Positions 1 through 9,946 of a stretch of DNA of 64,000 nt are shown here, piece by piece. Made by a program: the position numbers and the translations under genes. The notes beneath the pieces are model-generated. The model saw only the letters and a list, made by a program, of their open reading frames with translations. It searched no databases and was not told where the DNA came from. This DNA is from Rhabdophis nuchalis. Lineage: Eukaryota; Chordata; Lepidosauria; Squamata; Natricidae. The stretch lies in NCBI GenBank assembly GCA_039707465.1, contig CM077643.1, positions 328,293,419-328,357,418 of the forward strand. Reading direction: 5' to 3'. The stretch's first letter is position 1; the number at the start of each line of letters is the position of its first letter.

Positions 1-2439
1 GCCTTGCCATTTTCATGTAACTTTTATATTTTCTTTTACATTAAGCCTGTTAGCAGCCAAGAGAAAGAGTATAGAAGATTCAAAAGGCTTCCACGCACAC
101 TATTTTAGAGAGAGGAAATAGAGCATTTGCTTATTGCCCTCTGTTGCCAAACTAAAGCAAATACTCCAAGGTTGGATTTTGAAGAATACGCCAAAATGCA
201 GGATGCTTGCGGATTTTTTCTGGAGTGAAAAATATGTTTGTATGACTGCAAATGCTCATAATATATTTTAAAATGTGGGATGGCGGGGTTTTGTTTTGTT
301 TTACAATGAAAAAGATTGGTTTCTTAAACAAAAATGGGGGGGGGGAATCAAGATTTATCTTCAATAGACTACATACTGAATAAATGTGTTAATTACTTCT
401 ACTGTGGGATGTGATCTGATTTAGAAGCATCCCAGCTGTTAGTGAACAAACAGCCTCTATGCTACTGTAATTACAACCTTAGAGACGCTCTATTCTGGGA
501 ATCACCAGGAATCTATGGCTTTTGCCGTCCTAATGATTCATTTCCATGTTGTGGCTACCCAGGAATGAAAATCCTCATTCTAAAAGCATAGATTTCTTCT
601 TAAATAAAATGGAAAGAAACTTCAAAGGACAACACTTCTTCAAAATAAAATCTGAATATGGTAGAAAGCGAGATTATAGATTTGCCCATCTAACAGATCT
701 TAAGTGTGGTTGGATTTGGATTGTATTATATGTGCTTCTGAACATGGCTTGCTGCTTCTTCTTCTTCTTCTTCTTTTTTTTGATAGACTGCTCATCTTCT
801 GCAAGTGTATCTACCACCTGGTCTTCTTTTTGCTAGGAATAGTTGCACCTACTGCAGATAATAAATCTGGATTCTTCATAAATATGAAATGAAGAAAATG
901 TTCAGATTGACATGAAGGAGAAAGCATATTTATCATAATATTGCTTTCATTCTTCCTTAGCCTTGAACCTAATTCTTAAATGAAAATTCTGGTGAATTGT
1001 TAGGGTAGTGGACTCCTTCCCACCCACCTGCCCCAGCCCAGGATTTTTGTGTTCCAGCTATTGTGTGTCCCACAATGAACATGCTGAATTGAAATGTTCA
1101 AATGTACTCCCTAGAGATGCCAGAACACTTTTATTCTGTGTGTTGATGTAGTCATATATGCTTGATTTTTTTTTTCTAATTTCTTGCTTCTGATCTCATT
1201 TCTAATTCTTCATTTCAGCAACCTAGTATTGCTGAATCTTGCTAAAACCTGATTCTGGCTAGAATTCTCAGTAAATAAGAATGAAAGAACATAGGCACAT
1301 GTTACTCTGATACAGGTAACGCATAAAGATGTGCATTAAAAAGAAGGCATTTTGTTCCTGGTTGTATGGTATAAGAATCAAAGAGATTCTTCTGCACTTC
1401 AACAAACTGGCTGGGAATCTTTTAATCTTTTTGTTTACACAGATTCACAATTTTGGTTGCAAGTATTCCATCTTTTTTCTATTCATTGTGGATATTCTTT
1501 TATTGACAAAATTAAGCTTACATCAAGAAATACATGGTTTTTCTTTCCCTAAAAATAGATTGATTCACATAAATCAGAACATTATATATCTGCATAAGTC
1601 TAATCTCTTGACACAATAAAAGTAATAAGATATTATCCTATATTCCGTCAAAGTTTCTGTAGTGTTCTTACACAAAAGTCCATTACTATTGTACATTATT
1701 TTTCTGTAATGCATACATTATGATTATATTTGAACTTGCCAATGTTTATAAATCATTTCCTCAAATATAAACTTTTTAAAGCTAAGGATTACTTCAAATC
1801 ATGTTCTGGTTTGCACCGCAACATTATCTTTTGGCAAATTATGCTCTTTCATTTAAAAAAAGAAACCTCACTTGGTTAGATGGATTTATTGTGGTTCTAT
1901 CTATTACTTAAAGTTTTACAATAATTATGATTTCTTTGATATACATAGTCAAACCTAGTACTAGTAATATATCCGTAATATTAATATTAACATTGTAAAA
2001 ATTATGCTAAAACCTACATAATGACCAAAGTTTGGGATAATTTTGATATAAAAATAATATAATTCTTGTTTGATAACATTTTTATTATTTTTATTATTTT
2101 TTTCATGATTAAAAAATTATTCAATCCTTTGTATAATGATGGTGCACATTGATGTGCAGGCAATGCACATAACTTTTATCAAAAGTGACAGGCAATTTTT
2201 CCAAGCAAAAAGATAGAGGTCAAATCGCAGTTAGGGTTCATAGGTGTTACTGCAACTCTGAAAATGAAGGGGCTTATTGCTAAATATGCAATGGAATGCA
2301 AAGTTAATTGACAGGGATCTGAAACAGCTGGTCAAATTTTAATTTGTTCAATAATGTGTCCTCAGTCTCACCTTGCTTTTGCCTTGCTTTTTGTAGAATG
2401 CATGCTCGAATGGCTTCTAGGGCAGTCAAGACTATATTT
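1..2439. other. AT-rich stretch, no gene recognised
   Basis: No frame longer than about 100 codons, no protein motif and no recognisable repeat apart from homopolymer runs and a TTC-type microsatellite near 753-781. I see nothing else I can support. Confidence 0.6.
753..781 (+). repeat. TTC/CTT simple repeat
   Basis: Short run of CTT units ending in a T homopolymer. The reading frames that cross it owe their poly-Phe or poly-Leu stretches to it and are not genes. Confidence 0.8.
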
Positions 2440-2540
2440 TTCTCTGTCTATGAAGATTCTCAGTCATCCAAGTCATAGTTGTCTCAAAGGTGGTTTTTTC
2501 CTTCTTTTTTTAAAGGCAACTAGATTGATTTTTTAAAAAA
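2440..2540 (+). mobile_element. Fragment of a dispersed repeat shared with 49345-50037
   Basis: Contains the string GATTCTCAGTCATCCA followed by a truncated form of the CAAAGGTG...TTTTTCC segment. Both are found, in one or other orientation, at about 49350-49510 and 49908-50037. The shared text shows a common repeat family; I do not know its class. Confidence 0.5.
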
Positions 2541-2545
2541 AACAC

Positions 2546-3150
2546 CATAATGTAACAGAGTTGGAAAGGACCTTGGAAGATTTCTAGTCCAACCCCCTGC
2601 TTGGGCAGGAGAACTATACCATTTCAGATAAGTGTCCTCTTATCTCTGTTTGAAAGCTCCAGTGATGGAGCACCCATAACTTCTGGAGGCAAGCTATTCC
2701 ATTTGTTGATTGTTCTCATTGTTAGGAAACTTCTCCTTAGTTCTAGGTTTCTTCTCTCCTTGCTTAGATTCCATCCAATGTTTCTCATCTTGACTTTTGG
2801 TGTGTTGGAAAATAATTTGACTCACTCATCTTTGTAGGAGCCCTTCGAATACTGGAAACTGCTATCAGTCTTCTTTTCATTAAACTTGATATATCCAATT
2901 CCTGTAACCGTTCTTCATATGTTTTAGCTTCCATTCCCCTAATCATTTTTGTGGCTCTTTTCTGAACTCTTTCCAGAGTCTCGACATCTTTTTTATATTG
3001 TGGTGACCAGAATTGGATGCAGTATTCCAAGTGTGGTCTTGCTAAGGTTTTGTAAAGCAGTACTAGAACTTCATGTGAACTTGGTTCTATCCCACTACTA
3101 ATGTAGACTAGGATTGAATTCATTTTTTTGACTGTTGCCACACACTATTT
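2546..3150 (-). mobile_element. CR1-type LINE, 3' portion, antisense
   Basis: The low-coordinate end carries the standard reptile and bird CR1 tail in antisense (ACAGAGTTGGAAAGGACCTT, then CCAACCCCCTGC). Upstream on the minus strand comes the end of ORF2, so this is a 5'-truncated copy of roughly 600 bp. Its 3' end faces the low-coordinate side. Related CR1 pieces lie at 28726-29085, 45051-45120, 47862-49082 (split) and 48369-48642. Confidence 0.9.
2785..3141 (-). pseudogene. CR1 ORF2 C-terminal remnant
   Basis: A 118-codon open frame on the minus strand that contains the post-reverse-transcriptase segment typical of CR1 ORF2: the core LARPHLEYCIQFWSP, then LERVQKRATKMIRG and YEERLQELDI...RR. 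The family's full ORF2 is an endonuclease plus reverse transcriptase of about 900-1000 residues. Only the last segment is present, without the catalytic YADD region, and after about codon 110 the frame drifts from the expected sequence. It cannot be active. The initial Met is only the first ATG of the open stretch, not a real start. Confidence 0.88.
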
Positions 3151-3297
3151 GCTCATACTTAAGTAATTGTACCCTAGGATTGCAAGATACCTCTCACAAT
3201 TACTGGTATTAAGCCACGTTTTATCTAGCCTGTACCTTATACAGTTGGTTTTTCTTGCCTAAGTGTAAAACTTATTTTTATGTACTTTGAATTCCAT

Positions 3298-4345
3298 TTT
3301 ATTTATTTATTTATTTATTTGTTTGTTTGTTGATGTATTTATTTATTTATTAAATTTATAAACCACCCCACTCTCCCCAAGGGGACTCGGGTCGGTGCAC
3401 AGGAAATTAAAATAGAATAAAAAGACAAACATGACAATAAATAGTACTAAAAATAAATTAAACCCCTATACCCTGTGCTAAAAAACCTAAAACCATTTAA
3501 AATCCTAAAATGTTATCCTTTAAAACCGAATTAAACAATTTAAATTTCAGTCTATATCTAATGGTGTGGATTAGACCAGGCCGGCGAGATGGAAAAAATG
3601 CTTCTTCAAACTTCGGCGGAAGGAGCAGAGGTCCGTGATAGTTCTAAGTTCGGGGGGTAGGTTGTTCCAGAGGGTTGGGCCCTCCACAGGGAAGGCCCTT
3701 CCCCTGGGTGTCACCCGCTGGCACTGCCTAGTGGACGGCACCCGGAGAAGCCCCTCTCTGTGGGAGCGAATCAGCCGAAGGGATGTGTGAGGTAGGATAC
3801 GATCCCGCAGATAACTAGGTCCCGTGCCATGGAGCGCTTTAAAGATGGTAATCAATACCTTGAAGCGCACCCTAAAGGCCACAGGCAGTCAGTGCGGCTC
3901 GCGCAGGAGTGGTGTTATGTGGGAATGCCTTGAGGCTCCCAAAATTCCCCGCGTAGCCTCATTCTGAACTAACTGTAGTCTTCGGGTGCACCTCAAGGGA
4001 AGCCCCATGTAGAGAGCATTGCATTAGTCTAGGCGGGATGTCACGAGCACGTGAGTGACTGTGCAAAGGGCGTCCCGGTCTAAAAGGGGAGGCATACCTG
4101 GTAGAAAGCCCCCCTGGCCACGGCTGTCAGATGATCTTCCATAGACAGCCGGGAATCCAGGAGGACACCTAAGTTGCGTGCCCTATCCACGGGGGCTAGA
4201 TGTTCACCACCAATGGTCAGTGATGGAATAAACTGATTGTACCGGGACGCCGGAAACCACAGCCACTTGGTCTTGGGCGGGTTGAGTCGGAGTTTGTTAC
4301 TTCCCATCCAGATCCGTACGGCCTCCACACACCGTACGGATCTAA
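3298..4345 (-). mobile_element. L2-like LINE, 3' end, antisense
   Basis: The left edge is a TTTA-rich tail (3298-3356), followed by the antisense of a short 3'UTR whose landmark is the CACCGA...GAGTCCCC motif also seen at 13.8 and 21.7 kb. The minus strand upstream encodes the end of the reverse transcriptase and the C-terminal domain. The element is truncated at about 4345, where an exact 12-bp inverted repeat occurs (AGATCCGTACGG at 4312-4323 and its complement ending near 4342). Other copies of this family: 13333-13826 (+), 21590-21765 (+), 36726-37050 (+), 50441-50900 (-). Confidence 0.85.
3571..4328 (-). pseudogene. L2-like LINE reverse transcriptase C-terminal region, broken
   Basis: Two minus-strand open stretches with a decayed link belong to one protein. 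The upstream part (4328-4080) reads LRLNPPKTKWLW...LGVLLDSRLS, the end of the LINE reverse transcriptase palm and thumb just after the catalytic motif. The link (about 4080-3885) still translates in pieces to a SRHSHITPLLRE-type segment. The downstream part (3882-3571) reads FRVRFKVLITIFKALHG, then LRDRILPHTSLR, SHREGLLRVPS and the signature LWNNLPPELRTITD. Frameshifts and a missing N-terminal endonuclease make it inactive. The copies at 13.3 kb and 50.6 kb show the same order of motifs. Confidence 0.85.
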
Positions 4346-5390
4346 CATTTTGTTAGATAGGACCCAGTATTCAAGACTGTCAAGATCTTTTTGGATCTTT
4401 CCGGAGGAGGAAGAAAAAGATGTTTCACTTCCCATTCAGGAGGCTTCATCAGTTTCATTAGATGATGAGAGAGATGGAAGGACAGGTACTGACAGTTGAA
4501 GTTAGATGGGGATGAGGAATACAAGGATAACTTCTGACATGATTTGGGGGGAATTGATAGAAGGATTGTGTTTCTTTGCAGTTATTTGGTCTTAACACTC
4601 TCTGAGAGCCATTGAGGCTATTTGGGATTTTATCTATACCCTCAGGATCATCAGAATCAAGAGTTATGGAATCTTCTTGGAACAGCCAAAAGGGCTGCAT
4701 TGTATAGTGGGGATAGGTGGTGTTGAATTCATTCCTCCCCTATTGAGGAAGGGTTGTTCCATTCTAACAGATGGATTCTTTTATCCCTCTTTCAAATCAA
4801 CATATTTTTCTTCTTGTTGCTCAAAAAAAAAATCAGTTCACGCCTATTTTAAAAAAATAATTTCTCTCCTTCCCTCTGTCTTCTTCTGTCTCTTATTCTT
4901 TTATAGATGTTGATGTTTTCCTTCTTGAGTCATTTTGTTACTAAATTCTATATATCTTTATGCCGCCACACTTTCAGAGTTTGCACATGCAACTTTGGCT
5001 TTGGTTTAATCATATATGTGGTTTGGCTTCTCTTTGGTGTGCGAAACAGGACACAATAGCAGTGATTATGTAAAAATCAGTTCTGATGGCAACACTCAAC
5101 AGAGCCTATTCCTTTCTCTGATCAAATTGGCCAGTCCTTGGATTCTTGTCCTGATCTTGCTATGGCAGTAGAGGAGATAGTGGGGACACAGACAGCAAGA
5201 GCATGAAAGTAAAAATTCTTAGCCTGCTGAGCCAGGTCTTTTCTTTGTAGGAAGAGGAACAAGGTAACAAGTGATTTGCAAAAACTGTTACTCTCCCACA
5301 CAGCGGTCTGGGTCATTCACTTGTATGGTTGCATGGTCAAATTGTATGTTTCAATGCATCCCTATGTGAATAACAACTTCACATAACTTC
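4346..5390. other. Mostly unassigned sequence
   Basis: The first about 70 bases (AGTATTCAAGACTGTCAAGA and onward) resemble the inner part of CR1-type copies, but weakly. The rest, including a purine-rich block near 4390-4480, has no feature I recognise. Confidence 0.4.
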
Positions 5391-6115
5391 TATTTATTAG
5401 TTTGTCAAACAGGTACAGGATAGCGGGTATAAGTATGAACATGGACGTGGAAAAGGAAATGAATACAAGTAAATGGAGACAGTAGAACAGGGATGGTAGG
5501 CACGCTGGTGCACTTATGCAAGCCCCCTTTATGGACCTCTTAGGAATGGGGTGAGGTCCACAGTAGATAGTTTAAGGCTTAAGCTGTGAAGATTTGAGGC
5601 TATAACAACAGAGTCAGGTAGAGCATTCCAGGCGTTGACCACTCTGTTGTTGAAGTCGTATTTTCTGCAGTCGAGTTTGAAGCAGTTTACCTTGAGTTTG
5701 TATCGATTGTTTGCCCATTTATTATTGTAGTTGAAGCTGAAGTAGTCATTTACAGGTAGGACATTGTAGCAGACAATTTTGTATACTGTGTTTAGGTCCG
5801 ATAGCAGGCAGTGCAGTTCAAGATTGTCCAAGCCCCAAATTTCAAGCCTGGTGGCATAAGGGATTCTATTGTGAAGAGAGAAATAGAGTACTCTTCTCGT
5901 AAAATACCTCTGGACCAGCTCGATCGTATTAATGTCTGGTATACAGTGTGGATTCCAGGCAGAGGAACGGTATTCGAAAGTTGGTCTGGAAAAGGTTTTG
6001 TATGTCCTAGTTAACAGTACAATGTTGCCAGAGAAGCAGCTTTACAAAATTAGGTTAACTCTTAATGCTTTTTTGGCAATGTTGTTACATTGTCTCTGAG
6101 ACTTAGATCATTATA
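5391..6115 (-). mobile_element. CR1/L2/Rex1-group LINE (family B), antisense
   Basis: Begins with TTTATTTATT (antisense tail), then the end of ORF2 on the minus strand. A second copy with the same order (TAGTTTGTCA, GGAATGGGGTGAGGTCCACA, GGTAGGACATTGTAGCAGA) is at 50328-51260. The two copies clearly belong to one family distinct from the CR1 and L2-like ones in this window. I place it in the jockey-superfamily group by protein pattern and cannot name the family. Confidence 0.75.
5529..5831 (-). pseudogene. LINE family B ORF2 C-terminal remnant
   Basis: A 100-codon minus-strand stretch contains VYKIVCYNVLPVNDYFSF and then NNRVVNAWNALPDSVV, the WNxLP motif that ends ORF2 in CR1/L2-type LINEs. 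The terminal TPFLRG segment is followed by a stop at about 5529. Further upstream on the same strand (5835-6015) decayed coding sequence continues in other frames, so the copy is 5'-truncated and frameshifted. It is homologous to the frame at 51010-51213. Confidence 0.75.
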
Positions 6116-6845
6116 ACATGTTCCTGGAAATGTGAATGCATACCTCAAATGTACAGTTCTCTGTAGATTCAAAATAAGGAAAGAGTATAAAGTGGAAATT
6201 TGGGTGGGAATGCAGTGACAAATTATTTTTGGTGGCCTGACTTGTCACACTATTTAAATGTAAAATAAGGCTTTTAAGAGATTACTTTTAGCCTCTGGTA
6301 GGTTTGTTCGTTTCTATTTTGATTTATTTTTTTAAAAAAAGAACCAAAAACAGGCTTAAAAGTTTGGCTTGTTCTTTCTGTTCACCCTGGTATCCACTTA
6401 CCATAAATCATGCTTTATTAATCACACAGACTTGATGGTTCATGATTTACGCTAAGCCAAAAGAAATCATACACAATTGAGGTTTAGTAGTCTCAATACT
6501 CAGCTACTATATCTCTTTTCCTTTCCTTTTTAAACCCACTGTTTTATTTCTTAGCTAGTTCTTGTAGCATTCTAGATAGTTCGTTGTTTTCTTTGTCTTC
6601 CATAATCCATTTTTAGCTCTGCTTTTCTCAGATTGATTTTTGAATTACTTTAGCTCATTTGCATGGTTTCTGCAGCCATTTTACCGTAAACTGCTTTATT
6701 TGTACAGCTTCTCAATTGATAACCCAAATCACAAACTTAATTTTGTGTCTCTGCGGGTTTCTGAGTCTTAGCAAAAAATTTGCTCGTAGAATTTTAGAGC
6801 TGTGTTTCTTGATTAGACTGTCAATATTCCTGTGTTATCATGTTG
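6116..6845. other. Unassigned AT-rich sequence
   Basis: No gene or repeat recognised; only T/A homopolymer runs. Confidence 0.5.
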
Positions 6846-6853
6846 GTTAAGAT

Positions 6854-7018
6854 CAGAGGTGGGTTGCTCCTGGTTTGGCCCGGATCAGGTGAACCAATAA
6901 TAGTGGTATCAGGAGGCTCCGTCCACCCGCCCGGATGCTTCTGCATATGCACAGAAGTGTCACACACATGCAGGAGCATGGCCAAATCAGTAATAAAAAA
7001 ATTGGCAATCAACCACTG
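6854..7018. mobile_element. hAT-type MITE, 165 bp
   Basis: Starts CAGAGGTGGGTT and ends AACCACTG, imperfect terminal inverted repeats, flanked by an exact 8-bp duplication GTTAAGAT (6846-6853 and 7019-7026). An 8-bp duplication plus a CAG...CTG-like terminus is the hAT signature. No transposase is encoded. Confidence 0.85.
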
Positions 7019-7056
7019 GTTAAGATGAATGATGTCATGGGTTTCACTGATATAAA

Positions 7057-7320
7057 TCCAGTATGATTTGTCCTTACATATAAAGCTCTACATGGCATAG
7101 GTCTAGGATATTCGAGAGATACCAATCTGCTTTAGCATCTGCCTGGATACCTTAATATGACAGGGTTGGTACATTCTAGATTCCTTTGATTAACCAATGC
7201 CAAACAATTGCAACCCCGAATCTCCTCTTCCCTGTTGTAGCATTTGCCCTCTGGAATGAATTCCCCCTTCTCCCAGATCTTGGTGGATCATACCCTAAAC
7301 TGTGACTTTATATAACAAAT
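7057..7320 (+). mobile_element. Old L2-like LINE fragment
   Basis: Plus-strand translation in several frames gives KALHG-like and WN-P-like remnants (AAAGCTCTACATGGCATAGG, later CCCTCTGGAATGAATTCCC) in the order seen in the L2-like copies at 3.6 and 13.4 kb. Many stops; an ancient, heavily decayed copy. Assignment is by motif order only. Confidence 0.5.
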
Positions 7321-7441
7321 TCTAACATGTCATGATTCTAAGAAAGAATCATAATTTGAACCATCCTGCTATAATCTCATCAATATGCCATCCATGCTTA
7401 AAAACATACTTTGAGGCACTCCTTTAAAATAAAAAGTAGTC

Positions 7442-8325
7442 CGACTTCCGCTTCCGCCCTCCAACGGCGACGGATGGGTCCTTGACTCGTCCGCCGCTTT
7501 GTCCTTTTTTCTGCCCCCCCACGGGGGCGAGACGCCCCATCTTGGGGGTCTCCCGTAGGGTTGGCTTGCTAGGGACGCCCCCTTCCCACGGCGGTGGGAA
7601 AGCGACCCTTGTCTTCAGCCTAGGTGACGAAAGGCTGGCTGCGGGGGGGGAGACGCCTGTCTCCACCTTCGCCAATGGAAAACGGAAAAGCTGCTTAATT
7701 TTGGAGTGAGCCAGACGTCCGGGTCGGAAGGCTCTCCCGAGGCTCGGCTGCAAGATGAAGAGTGAGTGTGCTTTTATCTGCTATTTTATCTCCGATGGCA
7801 GCGCTGGACTAAAAAGCTTGGAGGGGGGTGTTTTTTTCATTAACCCCCCCCTCGGATTTAAAGCGGCGCTTTGAAATGGTTCCTCATTGCGAGGGACGGA
7901 TTTTTCTCTATGCAGTTTGCCTGGAACTTAGTGAAAGCGAGTGAAAGTGATCTGCGGCTTGCAACAATGTTTCTAAGTTCGATTGGCTGGTTACAACTTA
8001 TTTCTTTGTTACTTTTTCCGGCTGGCTCCCAGCTTGGGCGGTGGAAGATGGCTTCTCTCCGCTCCTGAATGACTATTTTATTTATGGAAAACTACCAGCA
8101 TCTTCTTGTAATTTGGACTTCCTCTTGCTATTAATGAAGAATTTTTTTGGATTAATTGATTTCCTGTCTGGAGTGCCTTTTTTTATTATAACTATTGATT
8201 TGGGAAAGTGTTTCTCTACTGGTTCCTGAACTTTTTTACAGATTTGAAACTTTTACCTCCTGATTTGTCTCAACGGCTCCACCCAAAAAACGCCATTTTA
8301 GTGGCATTGACTCTAACAGTTAACC
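7442..8325 (+). promoter_or_regulatory. 5'UTR and probable internal promoter region of the HAL1-like element
   Basis: The first about 330 bases are rich in C, G and CpG (CCGACTTCCGCTTCCGCCCT start) in an otherwise AT-rich neighbourhood. The remainder becomes AT-rich. L1-type elements carry their promoter in the 5'UTR; that this segment is one is inferred from position and composition. Short frames within it (for example 7482-7709, 7871-8068) have no recognisable protein. Confidence 0.55.
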
Positions 8326-9174
8326 ATGGCACAAAAATCAGAATTGGCAGGATTGGAACAAAGATTGTCTTCTCTGGAATCTGTTATACAAACTTTGGTA
8401 CAGGAAATCAAGGCGCAGAGAGAAGAAAATAACAACTTTAAGAAGGAACTCCTGGAAACTCGTAATCAAGTGGAGGAGAACATACAGAAGACTGAAGATT
8501 TGGAAGGGGGGCTAACTGAGGCAAAGGGAGAGCTTAAAAATGTCAACAGTGAGGTGGGGGAATTAACTGGGCACATGTCTAGGATGGACTTCGAAAGGAT
8601 GTCATATTTTTTAAGATTTCAGAACATTTCTGAAGAATCTGGTGAATGCTTGCCTGAACTCATGAGCACAATTTTAGCAGACTATTTACATAAACCTAAA
8701 GATGAGATCAGGGGGGACATTGACCTAGTCTACAGAATAAACTCTGCATATGCCAGGATAAATGAAGTACCCAGAGAGATTCACATTAAATTTGTCAGAA
8801 GGTCAACCAGAGAGGGAATTTTGAGGGCGCAGAGAGGGGGTCCCCTAATTTACCAACAAAAGGTTGTCGCTATCTTGAAGCAGGTCCCAAAAAAAATCAG
8901 AGAAATGAGAAGGAAATTTTCCTTCTTATCTAAAACATTGTTTGACCACGGGATCTGGTTCAAGTGGGCGATGCCCGAAGGGATGCTGGTGTTCTGGGAA
9001 GGAGGAAGAGTGAGAATTAAAACAGTTGTTGAGGCGGAAGCCTTTATTAAAAAACATTCCTCTGTCCTGGGTGAAGATCCAGGGGGGGCGGAGGGGGCCA
9101 CGGCCTCGCCCACGGGGGAACAAGCAGGAGAAAAAGAAGATACAATTGCCAAAAGACTTAGATCCAAAAAATGA
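8326..9174 (+). CDS. L1-type ORF1 protein (RNA-binding nucleic-acid chaperone)
   Basis: A 282-residue intact frame, the only convincing one in the window. Residues about 5-85 are a heptad-like, Leu/Glu/Lys-rich coiled coil, expected to trimerise the protein. Residues about 90-165 match the RRM of L1 ORF1p: a YFLRFQNI strand, an acidic helix, DIDLVYRINS and the IHIKFVRRSTREGILR strand-helix. Residues about 170-242 fit the C-terminal domain, ending in VVEAEAFIKK. The last 40 residues are a low-complexity tail ending KRLRSKK. The start lies in an ideal vertebrate initiation context (ACCATGG). L1 ORF1p coats its RNA in the cytoplasm and aids target-primed reverse transcription, but the ORF2 enzyme would have to come from another element. 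Length is a little under that of human ORF1p (338). No frameshift or stop is seen, so the insertion is young. Confidence 0.9.
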   Translation: MAQKSELAGLEQRLSSLESVIQTLVQEIKAQREENNNFKKELLETRNQVEENIQKTEDLEGGLTEAKGELKNVNSEVGELTGHMSRMDFERMSYFLRFQNISEESGECLPELMSTILADYLHKPKDEIRGDIDLVYRINSAYARINEVPREIHIKFVRRSTREGILRAQRGGPLIYQQKVVAILKQVPKKIREMRRKFSFLSKTLFDHGIWFKWAMPEGMLVFWEGGRVRIKTVVEAEAFIKKHSSVLGEDPGGAEGATASPTGEQAGEKEDTIAKRLRSKK

Positions 9175-9458
9175 TTTTGCTTGCTTTTCTCTTTTCTTAT
9201 TAACTTTTCTTTCTATTCTTTTTTATACCAGGCTGTTTGTACATGTCTGCCATCTCAGAATTGGAAATGTAATATGTAATACGTATACACTGGTCTTTAT
9301 CTTGTAGTATTTCTTTTTGATAAATTTGTTTACTATTGTTTTATTATGTAGCCCGGGATGGGCCAAGGACTCTGACGCAAAGGTTCTCAAAATGTTTCTG
9401 TAACCCTTACCCCACCCTTCAGAAAATTGTTAAAACTCAATAAAACTTTTTCAAAATC
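9175..9458 (+). terminator. 3'UTR and polyadenylation signal of the HAL1-like element
   Basis: T/C-rich first part, then TAGCCCGGGATGGGCCAAGG, and an AATAAA signal at 9439-9444 about 15 bases before the end of the element. The last part resembles the end of the antisense copy at 9532-9946 (GTTAAA-CT-AATAAAA-CT core in both). Confidence 0.7.
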
Positions 9459-9531
9459 AAAATAAAAAGTAGTCTGTTGAGCTAAATAGTTTGGTGTAAT
9501 GATTAGGACACCAAGTTAGAAACCAGGAGAC

Positions 9532-9946
9532 TTTTTTTTTTTGTAAATAGTTTTTTATTAGGTTTAACATTTTATAGAAGGAAAGGGGTAGGTAAGGTAT
9601 TTTAACAATATTTTAGAGCTTCCACATCGGGGTTGGTGACCGCCTCCGAGTCTTCTTAGGAAATCAATTCCATTGAATTGGAAATAGTAAAAGTAGGAAG
9701 GGGTACATACATTTTAAATCATAGGTTTCATAGTCAAAAATAAAATTTCATACATTCAATTACTTTGTTTCTATTAACATCCATACAGGAATTACCATAC
9801 ATAAAAAAGGAAAAAGAAGTCATTTTTGTGATCTGAGCCTCTTTGCTATTGTTTCTTCCTCCTCCACCCCACCAGTAGGCGGAGCTGTGGCCCCTCCCGT
9901 TCCCGTGTCGTCATCATCCAGGATTGAGGAATGTTTTTTAAGAAAA
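9532..9946 (-). mobile_element. 5'-truncated antisense HAL1-like copy
   Basis: Flanked by the direct repeat TTAGAAACCAGGAGAC (9516-9531 and 9947-9962). A T-run at the left edge is its poly(A) tail in antisense. About 290 bp of 3'UTR follow and then the end of ORF1 (9820-9946). The 3'UTR differs in its middle from that of the 7.4-9.5 kb copy but has a similar end, so this is a related subfamily. It also goes directly from ORF1 stop to a short 3'UTR and poly(A). Confidence 0.85.
9820..9946 (-). pseudogene. ORF1 C-terminal remnant of the antisense HAL1-like copy
   Basis: Minus-strand translation ends KRLRSQK-stop at 9820, matching KRLRSKK-stop of the ORF1 at 8326-9174. Upstream come the Ala/Pro/Gly-rich linker and an LKKHSS-like segment. 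The remaining about 40 codons are only the tail of the protein; truncation at 9946 coincides with the target duplication, so it is a truncated reverse transcript rather than a later deletion. Confidence 0.8.

Larger units (their letters stand above)
7426..9474 (+). mobile_element. ORF2-less L1-type (HAL1-like) retrotransposon with target-site duplications
   Basis: A 16-bp direct repeat AAAATAAAAAGTAGTC at 7426-7441 and 9459-9474 brackets an insert of about 2017 bp (7442-9458). The left copy is preceded by TTT, giving the TT/AAAA context favoured by the L1 endonuclease. Inside are a 5'UTR of about 880 bp whose first third is GC- and CpG-rich, one ORF1 (8326-9174), and a 3'UTR of about 284 bp ending in AATAAA (9439-9444) and an A-rich tail. 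There is no ORF2: the sequence between the ORF1 stop and the tail is too short and has no endonuclease or reverse transcriptase motif. Mammalian HAL1 elements have this organisation. Placing it in a HAL1-like group is my inference; a recent, trans-mobilised insertion fits the intact ORF and near-perfect duplication. Confidence 0.85.

Noticed and set aside
8326..9174. Possible host gene (coiled-coil protein)
   Set aside because: The RRM and C-terminal pattern, the leader and tail, and the flanking 16-bp duplication identify it as the ORF1 of a retrotransposon insertion.
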